This document shows, piece by piece, positions 5,720 through 7,160 of a DNA stretch of 7,160 nt; position 1 is the stretch's first letter, and every line of letters starts with the position of its first letter. Under the pieces are notes generated by a model that was not told where the DNA came from, searched no databases, and was given only the letters and a program-made list of their open reading frames with translations. The stretch is from Chloroflexota bacterium. Lineage in GTDB: Bacteria > Chloroflexota > Dehalococcoidia > SHYB01. Position numbers and translations under genes: made by a program. The stretch covers positions 1-7,160 of the forward strand of contig JACQEE010000087.1 of assembly GCA_016200725.1 (NCBI GenBank), read 5' to 3'.

Positions 5720-7160
5720 CTACAACTCCATGGCCACCGGGATGATCATTGGCCGCCGTTTCGTCGTCTTGTGGAAATACTGGCCGAGCGTTTCCTTCAC
5801 GTGTTGTTGGACCAGCCCGGAGTCCCAGGCGTGGCCCTGGGCCGACCGGAGCGTCTCCAGGATCAACTCTTGCGCCCTGCTGTGCACCTCGGCCTTCTGC
5901 GTCTCATCGAGGAATCCGTACGAAGCCAACTCTGGCTCGCCGACAACTTTGCCCGTCGCCTTATCGACAGCAACGAAGGCGACTACGATGCCATCGCGGG
6001 CGAGCACCTTGCGGTCGCGCAGCACCACAGTCGACATGTCCCAGCGGGCGAGGCCATCGACGTAGATCGGGCCGGCCGACACCTTTTCCAGACGCCGGGC
6101 GTGATGCTTTGTCAGTTCCAGCACATCACCGTCTTCCATCACGAAGACGTTCTCTTCAGGTATGCCCATCGATTTGGCAATCGCTGCATGGGATACCAGG
6201 TGTCGGTACTCACCATGGATCGGAACAAAATACCGCGGCTGCGTCAGGTTGATCATCGTCTTCAACTCTTCTTGCGCCGCGTGACCGTGGACGTGTACCT
6301 GCGACATCTTGTCGTTCAGTACGGTCGCCCCCTGGCGGACGAGGTTGTTGATCGTCTTGTAGACAAGCCGCTCGTTGCCTGGGATCGGCGTCGCCGAGAT
6401 CACGACCGTGTCGCCTGCCTGGATGGCGACGTCCTTGTGGTCGTCGTTCGCCATACGGACAAGGGCCGAGGTCGGCTCGCCCTGAGCGCCTGTTGTGATA
6501 ATGACCGCGCGGTGCGGCGGCAACTGGGCGAGTTCATCGGGCCGCACGAAGGTGCCTTGGGGAGCATGTAGATAGCCCAACTTGGTGGCCATCTGCACGT
6601 TGTCTACCATGCTGCGGCCCACGACGGCGACCTTGCGATCATGCTTCACGGCTGCGTCCGTCACCTGCTGGACACGCGAGATCAGCGACGCGAATGTGGC
6701 GACGATCACTCGACCCGAGGCCTGGGCAACAACCCTGTCGAGCGTCTCGCCAACAACTCGCTCGGACGGCGTGTAGCCGGGCAACTCGGCATAGGTGGAG
6801 TCGGAAAACAGGATTAGGACGCCTTCGCTGCCGAACTGCGCCAGTTTGCCCAGGTCGGATGGCCTGCCATCGACAGGCGTGTGATCGAACTTGAAGTCGC
6901 CGGTATGCACGACGGTGCCGACGGGCGTGCGGATCGCCAGCCCCATCGCGTCGGGGATGCTATGGCAGACGCGGAAGAACTCGGCGGAAAATGAGCCCAA
7001 CTCGATGATGTCGCCTGCGGCGACTTCGTGGACAGTGGCGTCTTTGCGCCGACGCTCCCGAAGTTTCACGGTGATGAGGCCGTGCGTCAGTTTCGAGGCA
7101 TAGACGGGTACGTTGATCTGGTCGAGAAAGAATGGCAGCCCGCCGATGTGGTCTTCGTGA
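5720..7160 (-). CDS. rnj: Ribonuclease J, N-terminus cut by the window edge
   Basis: The C-terminal 479 residues of an RNase J, an mRNA-processing and 5'-3' degrading metallo-beta-lactamase/beta-CASP nuclease. The frame stays open to the right edge, where the first visible residues are HEDHIGGLPFFLDQ, the zinc-binding HxHxDH motif cut in half; about 75 N-terminal residues are missing (family about 555). A GTG at 7067-7069 is internal, not the start. Numbering from the edge, further landmarks are HSIPDAMGLAIRTPVG (66-81), HTGDFKFDHTPVDG (85-98, metal ligand Asp), SDSTYAE (119-125), VATFAS (153-158), the beta-CASP segment TTGAQGEPTSAL (222-233), VHVHGHAAQEE (288-298) and VPIHGEYRHL (312-321, a metal/phosphate-site His). 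The last 100 residues form the usual C-terminal domain ending RRPMIIPVAMEL. The stop TAG is 2 bases before the ftsK GTG. In related high-GC genomes a dapA gene often precedes rnj; whether that holds here cannot be seen. Exo- versus endonuclease preference cannot be told from sequence. Confidence 0.96.
   Translation of the reverse strand, partial: HEDHIGGLPFFLDQINVPVYASKLTHGLITVKLRERRRKDATVHEVAAGDIIELGSFSAEFFRVCHSIPDAMGLAIRTPVGTVVHTGDFKFDHTPVDGRPSDLGKLAQFGSEGVLILFSDSTYAELPGYTPSERVVGETLDRVVAQASGRVIVATFASLISRVQQVTDAAVKHDRKVAVVGRSMVDNVQMATKLGYLHAPQGTFVRPDELAQLPPHRAVIITTGAQGEPTSALVRMANDDHKDVAIQAGDTVVISATPIPGNERLVYKTINNLVRQGATVLNDKMSQVHVHGHAAQEELKTMINLTQPRYFVPIHGEYRHLVSHAAIAKSMGIPEENVFVMEDGDVLELTKHHARRLEKVSAGPIYVDGLARWDMSTVVLRDRKVLARDGIVVAFVAVDKATGKVVGEPELASYGFLDETQKAEVHSRAQELILETLRSAQGHAWDSGLVQQHVKETLGQYFHKTTKRRPMIIPVAMEL
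5726..5729 (-). promoter_or_regulatory. Ribosome binding site of ftsK inside the RNase J gene
   Basis: GGAG on the minus strand, within the last codons of RNase J, lies 8 bases before the GTG at 5717. It supports that GTG as the ftsK start; there is no nearby in-frame ATG, and the membrane segment begins only 32 residues later. Confidence 0.6.

Noticed and set aside
5690..6571. A 293-codon plus-strand frame opposite RNase J and the ftsK start.
   Set aside because: The opposite strand encodes every RNase J landmark in order, so this frame is an antisense by-product.

Overview
The window is high-GC bacterial DNA with densely packed, chromosomal-looking genes and no sign of phage, transposon, CRISPR or tRNA/rRNA sequence. 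The fused AccD-AccA carboxyltransferase, an RNase J directly followed by ftsK, and the particular FtsK variant suggest a high-GC lineage such as Chloroflexota (Dehalococcoidia-like), with Actinomycetota as the alternative. This placement is inferred from gene style and memory of families, not from a search.

Layout. On the far left a 49-residue stand-alone YHS-domain metal-binding protein lies on the minus strand (32-181). It diverges from a plus-strand unit. That unit starts with a good sigma70-type promoter (281-309), then a 30-residue hydrophobic micro-ORF (333-425), then a soluble histidine kinase without any sensor or receiver domain (529-1341). The kinase gene runs head-on into the right-hand block, and the two stop codons overlap (1338-1341).

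The right-hand three quarters is one minus-strand block, read from right to left. It holds RNase J (5720-7160, start outside the window), ftsK/spoIIIE (3210-5717, GTG start 2 bases after the RNase J stop) and accDA (1338-3158, 51 bases after the ftsK stop). The spacing suggests co-transcription of mRNA processing and decay (RNase J), chromosome segregation at division (FtsK) and the carboxyltransferase half of acetyl-CoA carboxylase (malonyl-CoA for fatty-acid synthesis). The biotin carboxylase and biotin carrier protein needed by AccDA are not in the window and must be encoded elsewhere.

Most of the window is ordinary housekeeping sequence. The points worth a second look are the promoter plus micro-ORF ahead of the sensorless kinase, the beta-alpha carboxyltransferase fusion with its C-terminal extension, an insertion in the FtsK motor core, and the terminator-less convergent junction. 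I see no convincing evidence of a new multi-gene system.
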